A stretch of DNA of 64,000 bases from Larix kaempferi (taxonomy: Eukaryota; Streptophyta; Pinopsida; Pinales; Pinaceae). The first letter of the stretch is position 1, and each line of letters begins with the position of its first letter. The stretch is taken from the NCBI GenBank assembly GCA_027924585.1, contig BSBM01000179.1:10702501-10766500 (forward strand). The letters run 5' to 3'. This document shows, in pieces, positions 32,870 through 44,425 of the stretch. The position numbers and the translations under genes are program-made. The notes below the pieces were generated by a model. The model searched no databases, had not been told where the DNA came from, and saw nothing but the letters and a program-made list of their open reading frames with translations.

Positions 32870-33930
32870 ATTTTTTAAGGAGCTTATTTTGCAAAGAGAG
32901 TTTTTTTTATGAGGTATTTCTTTTCTTACTTCTTTCAAAAGAATACATTGAAAGAATTTTTTTGCAAAAAGAGTTTTTATTCCAAGTTTTTTGCACTTCT
33001 TATTTCTTTGCAATGGGTTTTTTTCCAAGGATTTTTTAAGGAGCCTTTTTTTGCAAAGAAATTTTTTTTTATGAAATATTTTTTTCAAGCTATTTGCATT
33101 TTTTCATTTCTTTGCAATGAGTTTTTTTTCCAAGGGTTTTCTAAAAAGTTTTTTTGTAAAGAGAGTTTTTTTTATGAAGTATTATTTTTGTTACTTCTTT
33201 CTAAGAAATAAATTGAAAGATTATTTTTCTAAGGCATTTTTGCAAAATAAGTTTTTATTCCAAGCTTTTATATTTCTTAGTTCTTTGCAATAGGTTTTTA
33301 TTCCAAGTTATTTTTTCAAAGGAATTGTCTTTTTCTTTCTTATTTTTTCAAGTGATTTTTTTAAATGACTTTTTTCAAAGTTTTTTTTTATAAATATTTT
33401 TGCAAAAAACGTTTCTTTCCTTCTTATTTCTTTGAAAAATGGTCTTTTCAAAGTCTCCCAAGTTATTTTTGCAAACAAATTATTTTGTTGCAAAGGTTTT
33501 TACAAAGAATTTTTTTTTTCCAGTGGATTTACAAAGAAGATTTATTTAGAAAGTGTTCTTATTCTTTTCCAATGGGTTTTTCAGCAAATGTTTCTTTCCA
33601 AAGTGTGCATTTACAGAGTTTTTATTCCACGGCATTTTTGCAAATAAGATTTTATTTCAAGTTATTTTTACAAAGAAGATATATTTTTCCTTCTTATTTA
33701 TTTGAAAAGAGATTTTTTCAAAGTCTCCCAAGTTATTTCGTTGCAAAGTTTACAAAATCTTTTTCCCATATATTTTTTCAAAGAAGATTTATTTTGAAAG
33801 TGTTCTTATTCTTTTCCAATGAGATTTTTTCAAAGGTGATTTATTGTCAAAGAGTTCTTATTTCATTCAAAGAAGGTTCTTTTCAAAAGAAACTTGTTTC
33901 CAAAGACTTTTTCTTCAAAAGACTCAAGTA
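32870..33930. repeat. T-rich degenerate microrepeat region
   Basis: About 1 kb of TTTTTT interspersed with CAAAGA, CCAAG(G), TTGCAAA and CTTATT(T)CTTT. Plus-strand frames give Phe/Lys-rich peptides of no coding value. It lies upstream of the transposase-like gene. Confidence 0.8.
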
Positions 33931-34064
33931 CAAGATTTTGATAAGGTGAAGTAAATTTCAGTTCATATATTCATAAATTTCGTAACAGTTTTTAAATATT
34001 CATTTTGTTTATTTACAATAAAATGATGATCTTCTTTAATTTATCATTTATAGATTAAACAATC

Positions 34065-37000
34065 ATGGGCAATAAGAGAAACCGTCAAAGAAAATATGAT
34101 CGTAAACGTGTTGATGATGATGATAATAGAGAAAAGAAAAAACTTAAATATCATGCCCACAAAGCAAGTCTTGCAGAAACGGAAGCAACGATTATTGAAG
34201 ATACAAATACAGTTTTACATGATAATGTCGATAAAATGGAAATTGAAAATAGAGTACAAGAGGAACAAATTGAAGTTGAAGAAACCATTGTTGAGGATGT
34301 AAATAGTGATTTACATACTAATGTCGATGAAGTCAATATTGAAGATCGAGTTCAAGAACCAAAAATTGGACCAGGTATGTATATATTGAATGTATTTTCT
34401 AAATTCATTTTTTATAATGAATTGTATTTTTAGATGCATTTTTTAAATTAAATTTATCTTGATGTATAGGTACTTTCACCATTGATGATGAAACGTTAGA
34501 AAACGTTGATTGCAGTAAATATGGAAAATAAATACCCATACACGCTGCACGATATCAGGCTTAAAAAAATTATGATGATGTTCTGAAGAATTATTCAACA
34601 ACAAGACAAGCATACATTTTGAGATGTTTATTAGTGACCAAGAAGTTAGAAGATGCTACATCATTATTGGGTATTCACAAGGCAACCAAAGAGTCAAAAT
34701 TAAAACATAATGTCATAGAAAATATAGGTGATGCAATAAAAAAGTTTGGAAAATCTAGGAAGAAAGACATTAGTGCTGCACGAAAAGCAATTCATACAGC
34801 AATTATTTCGACTAGTACTAAACAAAAACGTTTGACAACATAGCTAGCAAAAGCAGTTGGAACCTCAAGAAAGACATTATACAGACATAGCAAATTCAGA
34901 ATGCAAATAGATAAAAATGATGAACTTGCTTGTTGGGCAATTATTTGTATACAACCTTACAAAGATAGAATGGGAGCAGGGGTTAAAGATATTGTACGGG
35001 AATATTGGTTGACACATGCTCGAGTTTCACGAAATTCAAGAGATGTAATACGATAAAGAGTATCACGAGGAGTATATGTAAGCAGTCCAAAACATATAAT
35101 GGATATGACACAAGTACAATTGTTCAATAAATTCAGGAAGATCATCGTGGAATTAATGTGTCAATCACTACATTTGTGCAACTAAAACCATGGTATGTTA
35201 AACCTATTACTATCCGTGACACATGTTGTTGTCGTTATCATTTCTTGAATTTGGTAAAATGTTTTGGACAAATTCACCGCCTCCACCTACAATACGTGAA
35301 CTCATATCTCAAACCCTATGTGAGAGAAATCACAATAAAGTATTTTATAATAAAAAATGTGTCAATGGAAAACATTGTAATCGTTGTGGAAATTTGGTTT
35401 TATACCACAATAAATATCCTATCGATACTGATGATCACTCATTGTCAAATGTCATCGTTGATTGGAAAAGATATGAATACATTACAAGTACTAGTGATGT
35501 ACATTCCAAAAGGATTGATTTGCGAGAAGATAAAATAGGTGTGGCAGATTTTCTCAAGAAATTCGAAAGTGAAATTTATAAATACACCAAGCATTCACAT
35601 AGAGCATGATGGCAAGACATTCAATTCAAACAATCTCGTGAAATTTTTCCACCAGGAACAATTTTGTCAGTGGTTGACTTTGCAGAAAATTATACATTTG
35701 CTGCACAAAAAGAGATACAGAGTGAATACTATCATTCTAACCAAGTTTCAATATTCGTCCATGTTTTATATAGACATTCTCAACAGGATGTTGATGGCAT
35801 TGAAAGCACATGTGACAATCGAGATGTGATTAAAGAATATCACTTTTATATCAGCGACGATCATACACACGATACACATTTTGTTCAGCATTGTATTGAA
35901 AGTATTTTCTACAATTCACTAAAGGAACGTAACATTAAATTCAATGAGCATTGGATATGGTTAGATGGATGTGCAGGACAATTTAAATCTTCACGATCAT
36001 TTTATTGGTTATGTCGACTTCATAAAGCATTGAACATTAAACATCACTGGAATTTCTTTGAAACTGGTCATGGAAAAGGTGAACATGATGGTGCAGGAGC
36101 ATGCGTAAAAAGAGCACTTCGAAGATGGCAAATGAACCATAGTTCTGCACGATTCCATTCAGCTGCAGAAGTTGTCCAATGGTGTAAATCACATCTAAAC
36201 CATGATTATAATCAACAATCAAAAAATGTGCGCAGGTATGTACACACAAATGTTTTAATTTATATTTTATAGTCAATTTAAAAAAAAGTATATGTACCTA
36301 ACATCAAAATTTGTCATTTGTTTACTAGATTTTTTTGGCATGTTGGGATCCAAGATATAAATAGATCAATACCCTACGATGCTAGCACCATAGAAGGGAC
36401 TAGAGATTTTCACTCTATTCAAACAAAATCCTTCCAAAACATTTATGCATTTAACAGTAGAAAGCAATCATGCTTTTGCCATATTTGCACTGAAAATATT
36501 GAATCTACAGAAGTTTGTGAAAACATAATGAACAACTACGTGAAACATTGGAAACACACAGAAATTAATCCTAAAGGAAAAATGCCACTAGCAAGCATAG
36601 AAGAATTAGAATCAGAAGATATAGCAATATCATCTAATGGCGACAGAATTTCAGATCTCGTTAGAGAAGGTAATGATCAAATACCACTGTTTTGTCGATT
36701 ATTCACTCTTGTCATTCACTTTATACGTGCATGTATATTAGTCAATTTAGTTGAACTAAAAATCCTGACATCAATTGTAATTTGCACAGGAGATGTTTTT
36801 GCTGTGATTGCACCTGTCGACAACAACGAAAATGTGAAGTATTATTTGATGCGATGCACTGAAGGAAAAATGAAGTTCTTGGAAGACTATAATGACAGCG
36901 GATATACATACGAGAGAGGATCCATCATTTTAAAGGGCTATTTTTTTCAGCAAACCCATATGACTCAAAATTATGTCTACTTTCAGGATTATGAACCTGA

Positions 37001-37157
37001 TGTCATATGTTGTCAATATAGCCATTTAATATGTGTATCTCGAATAAAATTGGTTCAAGTTCCATCGAAAAAACAATTAAAAAATAAAAAATGGAAACTG
37101 TCCAAATACGACCATGAACGGATACTTGAAGACAACATTCCATTGCGATGTTTTTAA
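34065..37157 (+). pseudogene. transposase-like gene, DDE/D type, four exons
   Basis: Proposed exons 34065-34374, 34470-36235, 36329-36669 and 36790-37157, joined by GT..AG introns (donors AG|GTATGT, AG|GTATGT, AG|GTAATG) with matching phases. The N-terminus is basic (MGNKRNRQRKYDRKR). The middle has FVQLKPWYVKPITIRDTC, a CVNGKHCNRCG cysteine block, SVVDFAENYTFAAQKEIQS (first D), HWIWLDGCAGQFKSS (second D) and FFETGHGKGEHDGAGACVKR (third acidic residue). Exons 3-4 add CFCHICTEN and a C-terminal domain, about 900 residues in all. Five in-frame stops and two frameshifts (about 35140, 35245) kill it. The fold and role are inferred from motif order. Confidence 0.8.
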
Positions 37158-37189
37158 GACTGCATTCCATTTCAATTTGAATTGAAAAA

Positions 37190-37520
37190 TTATTTGATAT
37201 TGAAAACTTCAATGTGTAAAATTTTTGACTTAATTCTGTCTGAAATTTACTTTATTCGGGTCCCCATATGTCTATTAGACCACTTAAGGGATGAGATAAC
37301 AGATCTGTGGTTGTCGCCACTCTCCGCCCCGAATCTTTAATTTAAAATATCGCTTGTATAAAATTATTTGGTAACGAAAACTTGAATGTATTTAAAATGT
37401 CTTAATTAGATGTCTGAAATACTTTATTCACGTGGACCCATATGTCTATTAAACCAATTAAATGATTAGATCTAACAGATCTATAATTGTCGCCATCTCC
37501 GCCCCAAATCTTTAATTTAA
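37190..37520 (+). repeat. tandem pair of the 3' module shared with the virus
   Basis: Two units (37190-37350 and 37360-37520), each with AATTATTTG(A/G)TA..GAAAACTT, TACTTTATTC, CCCATATGTCTATTA, ACAGATCT and GCCCC(A/G)AATCTTTAATTT. The core is the reverse complement of the viral modules at 20737-20880 and 28262-28370. It begins 33 bp after the stop of the transposase-like gene, so in both elements it is a 3' flank in gene sense. Confidence 0.85.
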
Positions 37521-37850
37521 AATATCACTTGTGCAAGTTCACATAACTGAAATCGTGGCAAATGGAGACAACGATCATTTGATTTTTAATCACAAGAAAA
37601 AATTCCAGGATTGTGAAGCTTATGCTAAATTAGAGAAATGATTATTTACAACAAATCGATGCAAATTCATCAAATTGTTGTTTAAAATCATTGCTCTAAT
37701 TTAACACAAACTTCACAATCCTGTAATCTTCGCTCATGATTAAAAAACAAAAAACCGTTATCCCCATTTGCCATGATTTCAGCCGCATCAAATGTACCTG
37801 AACATTGAAAATACGAATTTTTAATTAAAAATCCATATATCAAAATTTGA
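37521..37850. other. inverted-repeat spacer, no gene
   Basis: Contains an imperfect inverted pair: CATAACTGAAATCGTGGCAA..GATTTTTAATCA..TTCCAGGATTGTGAAG..TTAGAG..GATT (37545-37640) against the complementary series to about 37790. No gene. Confidence 0.6.
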
Positions 37851-38860
37851 ACAAATAATATTATTTATTTTTCAAACTTCCTAAAATTTGAACTTAACAT
37901 GTGTTCCCTTTTAAACTTCCTAGTCCATCTATATTTCTATCAAAATTTCTAACATTCATAAACTTCTTAACATTTAAAGATAACATTTGAATATGTTCTT
38001 AACATTCATTTTAAACTTCCTAATTCATCTATATTTTTATCAAAACTTATATAACATTCATAATCTTCTTAATATTCCTAAGTTTCATAACATTCCTAAA
38101 CTTCCTATTTCATCCATATTTCTATCAAAACTTCTATCATTCCTAAAACTTCATAACATTAAAATATTTCATCCATATTTTCTATTAAAACTTCTATCAT
38201 TCCTAAAACTTCATAACATTAAAAGTTAACATTCATGTTCTTAAATTTCATTTTTAAACTTCTTAATTCATCCATATTTCCATCAAAACTTCAAACATTC
38301 CTAAACTTCCTAACATTCCTAAAATTTAAACTTAACACTTTTAAACTTCCTAATTCATCCATGTATCTCTTTCAAAACTATAACATTCAAAAATTCGAAC
38401 ATTGCTAACATCTCTAAACTTCACTTTTAAACTTTCTAGTTAATCCATGTATGAAAACTTCTAACATTCCTAAAAATCCTAACGTTCAAAAATAACATGA
38501 ACATGTTCTTAACATTCATTTCTAAACTTCCTGGTTCATCCATATCTCTATCAAAACTTCTAACAAATTATTAAACTTCCTGACATTCAAAGATATAACA
38601 TTCTTGTTCTTAATATATTCAATCTTATCATTCATTCATGTTTCAATCAAAACTTCCTCATTTATGAACTTTAAACCTATGTTCATCCATTTTTAAACTT
38701 CCTAAATAATATTTCTTAAACTTCATAATATTCAAGAATGTCATGTTCTTAACATTCATTTTTAAACTTCCTAAATAGCATTTCTTAAACTTCCTAATAT
38801 TCAAGAATGTCATGTTCTTAATATTCATTTTTACATATTCATTCATTCATTTAAACATGC
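37850..38860. repeat. degenerate minisatellite AACTTC/CATTC
   Basis: About 1 kb of loose ~60-bp units combining AAACTTCCTAA(T/C)TCATCCATAT, TTCTATCAAAACTTCTA and ACATTCCTAAA. No coding potential. Confidence 0.8.
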
Positions 38861-39484
38861 AAAATACATATTTTAAACCTTTAAATCACACCAAATATGT
38901 CAAATAAGCAAAAATAAACTAGATCATTTAAACCAAGATTCACAAAATATGTAAGTTCAAAGAACATGTATATAATTTTCAGAAAAATACTCATGAACAT
39001 ACAAGTTCAATGTACCCATATATGTATATATCTCTAGTCCAAAAATAAACCTCCTCAATATGTCCAAAACAAATGTTTCCAATCTAGATGCATATCAACA
39101 ACAAAAAAATTGTCCACCATGCTACAAAAATAAAATGTCCACCATGCTATCCTCCACTCGAACCTCCTGCTGGACTCAACCCACCCTGCAACATGTGTAA
39201 AAAATATTATGAATATATTTTAAATTATTTAAACTATATTCAGAAAATTAAAATATTAAAGTTTATATATAAAAAAACAATTCAAATATTAACAATGTTA
39301 CATCAAATTCTCCGAATGCTTGTCCACCACCATCCTCCAAAGGAGTTTTTTCTTTGCCTCCAAAAGATTTGAGAGACCCAAGCTGCAACATATATAAAAT
39401 CAATTTATGAATCTCATAAATCTAAATCCATAAAAATTAAAATATTAAAACAGTAAACAAAATTAAAGCACTAAATGAAATTAC

Positions 39485-41387
39485 CTCTCTACCAGTATCT
39501 GTTGTATTAAGCAAAGAACCTATATCTCTGCCCTAAAATTTAAGTTGTATTAATAAATAAAACATATAATGCAAACCCAAAAAATTACTATACCAATTAA
39601 CTTAAAACTAAAACAAAAATATTAAAAAATATTACCTCACAATAGATGGTAAATCATTTATAAAGTCCGTAACTAAAGAAACCTGCATGGATAAGTCAAA
39701 TTGACAATAAGATGCATAGTTAAATTAACATTCAAAAAATAATAATATATATATATATATATATATATCAAATTCAAACATAATTACAAATATGTTAATA
39801 ATAAATATGTACCTCTTTCTCTAGATTTTCGCTAGTTGAAATGTGGAAAGAATGTTCGTTCATCATTCTTGAAAACTGCAACCAATTTAAACATTTACAT
39901 AATGTACCTATTACTTTACATCAAAAAACATAATTTATCGTTCATATAATGTAACAAAAAAAATCAATTCAAAATAAATAAAATATTTAATTAAAATCAA
40001 ATCATATCATAGTCAACAAACCTCTCCCAAACTCGATGTGTCATTGGATATAACATTTGCCGCTAGGTCACAACAAACCTTCGCATATGCCCTGAGATCT
40101 TCAATGCTCATTCCATCTATCTCATCATTAGTTTTATAAACAAACTTTTGACAAATAGTGGAACGAGCCCTTTCTCGAACCAAACCCACATCTACTCCCA
40201 CTAATATTGACGATAAACCATCGCCAACAAAATTCCTTGCGGTTGTCCCAAGTTGAGATGTGGGCTCCATCTCTGATTTTAATGCCACCAACCTAGGTGG
40301 ACAAGATATCTGGGGTGGAGGTCGAAGAGTTGCAGGATCTCTAAACGCACCTTCTCGATCATATATTCGACCCTTTCCAACTCCATAAAATTTTGAATGA
40401 ACATCAGTATAGTCTGGCTTCATATTTAAAAAAAACTCAGCATAAAAAAATCTAGCAAAATATTGAGAAACCTCATCGTTCCATGGAAATCGACCATAGG
40501 CTGCAAGAAACCGATCATAAAGTAGATGTGCAAGATGAGGATGCTTGAAATATTGCACTTTCAACATTTCTTTTTTCAAACCTTCTTTGAAATTAAACAT
40601 TGATTTGGCCTGTTCTTTTGTCACTCTCTCCTTCACAACATCCCATTTGTCTGGGCCCATCACTTGTTCCCTTCGTCTTCGCATCAAATCTACAAAACCA
40701 TCTGTAGTTGGTCCGAGATTCTCATATGCTTGAATGAAGTTTTGCAATGATCCCAAAACAATCTCCAAACTTTGTTTACTCTCTAGAGGGAGATCCATAG
40801 TAGACAAATCATTTTGCAACTTCTCATAGTGGGATCTACATCTTTCAAGAGTCATTTGATGATCACCACCTTCCCATGGAAGCTCCTGAGGTAGATCAGA
40901 TGGATATGTTGTAATGGGTGTACAACCCTCGGTTAATTCAACATATTGCATCCTAGCTCAACCATCATCACCTCGTGTAGAATGGTGAGCCTCTTGAGAA
41001 CCTTGCTCTGCACCGTCATCCGTCTCCCTTGTTTGCTCTGTCTCCCTCCCTATGGAATTACAAGCATCTTTCAAACCATGCTCTGCTTCAAATGAAAATA
41101 AAGTTTTGTTTAAACACAAATACAAATTTTGCACACACAAAAAGACAATTTGCATATACATGTTAAAAGATCAATATTCATTTACTGATAGAGGGTCGAG
41201 ATCCACGTTCTCCCACAGAAGATATAGGGGAATCATTTGTACCCCTTTCACCTCGTTGTTGTGATCTATACAATAAACTAGAATCCCGAGGGGAGGTTGA
41301 CAACCTCTGATTATCACTTGTAACACCAACCCCAGAAGTTTGTGAAGACCTCCTACGCTTTCACCTCAAAGAATCCTCTCTTTCCAT
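39485..41387 (-). pseudogene. second transposon gene, uncharacterised, spliced
   Basis: Start ATG at 41387-41385. Exon 1 (41387-41186, Ser/Arg-rich) joins exon 2 (41082-40022) across a GT..AG intron in phase. Exon 2 is open for 312 codons from 40951: MTLERCRSHYEKLQNDLS, a charged middle (VMGPDKWDVVKERVTKEQAK), HPHLAHLLYDRFLAAYGRFP and DGMSIEDLRAYAKVCCDLA. Short GT/AG-bounded blocks at 39813-39875, 39636-39682 and 39485-39532 may be further exons. Two TGA codons (exon 1 codon 9 and about 40956) break it; both are one step from CGA. I do not recognise the family. By position it could be an accessory DNA-binding or helper protein. Confidence 0.6.
39744..39768. repeat. (AT)n microsatellite
   Basis: A pure AT dinucleotide run of about 25 bp inside an intron-like gap of the minus-strand transposon gene. 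Confidence 0.9.
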
Positions 41388-41399
41388 TTGATATATAAT

Positions 41400-42405
41400 G
41401 CCTATACTTGCACAAATATCAACTAATTACACATTCAAATCCTACATGTTAATTCTACAAATTATATTTAACCCTAACTACTAAAGAGACTAAGTTATTT
41501 AACAATGACCTAAATTTACCTAATATCATCTAATAGTTCTTAAAAAGAGTATAGCTAATATTGTTAGATGTGTAAAGAACTAATGTACCAATTTTCTAAG
41601 TGTTTTTGATGCTTAAAATGAATGGAACCAATATAATTAAGTACTAAGTGAAGGGTTCAATTCTTTATGTCAAAGGATGAGTTCATGAACCTATTTTAAC
41701 TTCTAACCTAAATCCTTTATTAATAACTTAATTGATATTTTAATGCTTCAAACATAAATTGCATCTCCAAATCTTTTCATTATATTGCATAAAATAAGAT
41801 AAAAATTGACAATTCGTGTGGTATTATGTTTTGAGTTTGGCATGTTTTCCAAATTTGCCATGTTCATTAATGGTTTTCAGTTTCTTAAATTAATAATTTA
41901 ATCAAGACATTTTAATACTTTAAACATACATTAAATCTACAAATATTCTCATTATTCCATAGAAAAAAAAAATGACCGTTCATAGTATTATGTTTGGAGT
42001 TAAATGACATGTTTCCCAAATTGGCCACGTCTGACAATGGTCTTCAATTTCAATCTGATAACGATAACGATTCTTAGTATTATGTTCTCCAAGTTTGCCT
42101 TGTTGCAAACAAATAAAAACTTAATACCAAGAATCGCCACCTTCACAAAAATAAAACCCAAGACCATTATGGAATAATATAACCTAACAGTTTATAAAAT
42201 GACTGACTATTAATGTTCGATTATATAAAACTAATAATAGTACACCTAAATTAAAGTCTATTTGTGTCTATAGTTTCGTTGTACCTAAAGTCCATTTAAA
42301 GTTTTGTTGTATGAAAAGTAGAATTTAATTGTCTAAAGATTGGTTGTATCAATAGCTATCTGTCAACACAGTTTGTAATAGAATTAATACATTGATCTCT
42401 ACACT
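41400..42405. other. AT-rich spacer in transposon, no gene seen
   Basis: About 1 kb with no coding similarity. It repeats short phrases (TTTTAATGCTTCAAACATA, TTAGTATTATGTT) but has no clear period. Confidence 0.6.
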
Positions 42406-42409
42406 CTGT

Positions 42410-43235
42410 AAACATAGACAGAGTTCATGAACTCAGTCCATGTCCATGTTGACAGAGTTCATGAACTTTGTCAACATGGACATAATGACAGAGTTTATGA
42501 ACTCTGTCCATGTCCATGTTGACAACGTTCAACAAATAAAACAAGCCTACATTTAAATAGGATATATCAATTGCAAATAAAATTATTGTTCTTTTTTATT
42601 CATTTCTAAACACATGAAAAACCAACAATTTAAAAAGACTTACTAACTGAACACTCAATATATTCCTCTGTTATAATTAAATTTCAATCGTTTTTGACAT
42701 ACACTTTGACCAGATTCCAAAAACTCTGCAGAATTGGATAGAGTCCTTGAACTCTGCCCGTTTGGGAAGAGTTCATGGACTCTGTCCATGTCCATGTTGA
42801 CAACGTTCAAAAAAATAAAACAAGCCTACATATAAACAGGATATATCAATTGCAAATAATATTACTGTTCTACTTTTATATTCGTTTCTAAACACATGAA
42901 AAACCAACAATTTAAAAAGACTTACTAACTGAACACTCAATATACTCATCTTTTATAATTAAATTTCAATCATTTTTTCATACACTTTGACCAGATTGCA
43001 AAAACTCTGCGGAATTGAACAGAGTCCTTGAACTCTCCCCATTTGGGAAGAGTTCATGGACTCTGTCCAATTGGAAGCTTGACCAAAACGAAAGCAGCCA
43101 AATTGGACAGAGTCCATTAACTCTGCCCAATTGGACAGAGTCCATGAACAACCCAATTTTGGGAAGAATTCATGGCATTTGCCCATTTAGGCGGATTTCA
43201 TGGACTCTGCCCATTTGGACAGAGCCGACACAAAG
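42410..43235. repeat. second dyad-rich region and 278-bp duplication in transposon
   Basis: Many palindromic words built on GAGTTCATGAACTC and GGACAGAGTCCATGAACTC (42418-42520, 42740-42800, 43018-43215), alternating with a 278-bp duplicated spacer: GTTGACAACGTTCAA at about 42519 and 42797, and ACACATGAAAAACCAACAAT in each. It lies 1.1-1.9 kb inside the right end. Confidence 0.85.
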
Positions 43236-43974
43236 CAGACAGGACGACTTCAACCAAAACAAAAGCTGGCGAATAAAGAAAGAAATCTACTAACCTTTGA
43301 TACGCAGCCGAATTGAGAACTGGCCGACGAAAGCCCGAAGATGAATTTGAAAACGCCGAAACTAAACCAGCAAAGCAGACGACAACGAAAACCTTCAATA
43401 AAAATAACACATTAAATAAGACACTTGAACAGAAAAACGAACAATTACAAACGAACAATAAAAAATGTTTTACCTCTGCAAACTGCCGAGTCGATATGTT
43501 GTAGCTACAGCTCCTCCCCACTGTTAGCACGTTGGCAGGAGATCATTCCGTCCAGAAAACACCACCAAGCGATGTGCAACTGCACGATAAACATTGGCTA
43601 TTCAGCCGAAGCCGAACCCATATGGATTCAACCACCGAAACAAAAATTAGACACCACAGGACAAGCAAAACCTCACATATGTGAAGATGGCGGGAAGAAA
43701 TAGTTGCAGGCAAGCGAAAAGCAAAAGCGGGGGTATAGCAGCCTAAAACTCCACCAACAACGACCCAAGCTGCATATCCTCACACGCAGGGTTAGAAATC
43801 GGAGAAACACAGCGTCGACGAAGCGGGTGGCGGACTTCGCAAGCGACAACAAAGACAAACACAGTCTAAAAGGTGGCAGAACAACCCATTGGCACAGACG
43901 CGGGGCCACAATCAGCGCCAAAGGGGTCCACACTGTCGAGCGAAAGTGACAAGAAATGGCCGCGGCCAAGATTT
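43236..43974. other. less AT-rich right part of transposon, no gene assigned
   Basis: Higher GC than the surroundings, with several short open frames on both strands but no homology that I recognise. It could contain a promoter for the minus-strand gene or be a captured fragment. Confidence 0.45.
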
Positions 43975-44290
43975 TATGCAGAATAATTGTTCGGCCCGAA
44001 CAATTGTTTGGCCGAATAATTGTTCGGCCCGAATAATTGTTTGGCCGAATAAGTGTTCGACCGAACAATTATTCGGCTGAACAATTGAACACCGCCGTGC
44101 GTTTTCTCCGTCCGGCTAAAAACTTCGCACACACATCGAGGCCACCGTTAGGTCTAACGGTGGCCCGTTAATTGTTATTCGGCCAAATAAATACTAAGTT
44201 ATTTGGCCGAATAACTTAATTATTCGGCCGAATAAGTTTCATTATTCGGCCGAATAATAAAACTTATTCGGTCGAATAACCTCCGCTATA
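43975..44290. repeat. right subterminal dyad array of the transposon
   Basis: About eleven dyads: six between 43981 and 44085 (TTGTTCGGCCCGAACAA, TTGTTTGGCCGAATAA and relatives) and five between 44176 and 44280 (TTATTCGGCCGAATAA and variants). The array ends about 65 bp from the right terminus. It is the same motif as the left array. Confidence 0.9.
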
Positions 44291-44344
44291 GTTCTTGGGC
44301 GGCCAATTCTCACCAATGTGTTACCCACCTTCGCGTTTCCACCC

Positions 44345-44348
44345 ATAC
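44345..44348. repeat. target-site duplication ATAC, right
   Basis: Second copy of the duplication; followed by resumed viral leader TTGAAGATCA. Confidence 0.85.
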
Positions 44349-44425
44349 TTGAAGATCATATAGCTTTTGATCCCAACTGTTCCCTCGAAGTGCAGAGGGA
44401 GAGCATACACTACTGACTTCTTATG
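44349..44425 (-). other. viral leader remnant (unit B), right of the transposon
   Basis: TTGAAGATCATATAGCTTTT, GATCCCAACTGTTC, GCAGAGGGAGAGCATACACTA and TGACTTCTTA match unit A 27991-28070. Similarity ends at about 44425, the truncated 5' edge of unit B. Confidence 0.92.

Larger units (their letters stand above)
31795..44344 (+). mobile_element. 12.55-kb DNA transposon in viral leader, Sola-like candidate
   Basis: The ends are fixed by comparison with the intact viral leader (unit A 27990/27991): left flank TTAACATAC, right flank TTGAAGATCA, with ATAC duplicated at 31791-31794 and 44345-44348. Termini are GGGTG (left) and CACCC (right), with weak further inverted similarity. Contents: subterminal dyad arrays, a spliced transposase-like gene (plus strand), an unknown spliced gene (minus strand), T-rich and minisatellite spacers. 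A 4-bp duplication and the transposase blocks are compatible with the Sola superfamily; this family call is tentative. It is too decayed to be active. Confidence 0.88.

Noticed and set aside
33365-33949. 194-codon Phe-rich open frame
   Set aside because: Low-complexity T-rich DNA with few stop triplets; overlapping frames show the same composition and no domain.
31795-44344. The 12.55-kb insertion as an LTR retrotransposon
   Set aside because: Ends are GGGTG/CACCC and not TG/CA, there are no direct terminal repeats, PBS or gag-pol; duplication is 4 bp.
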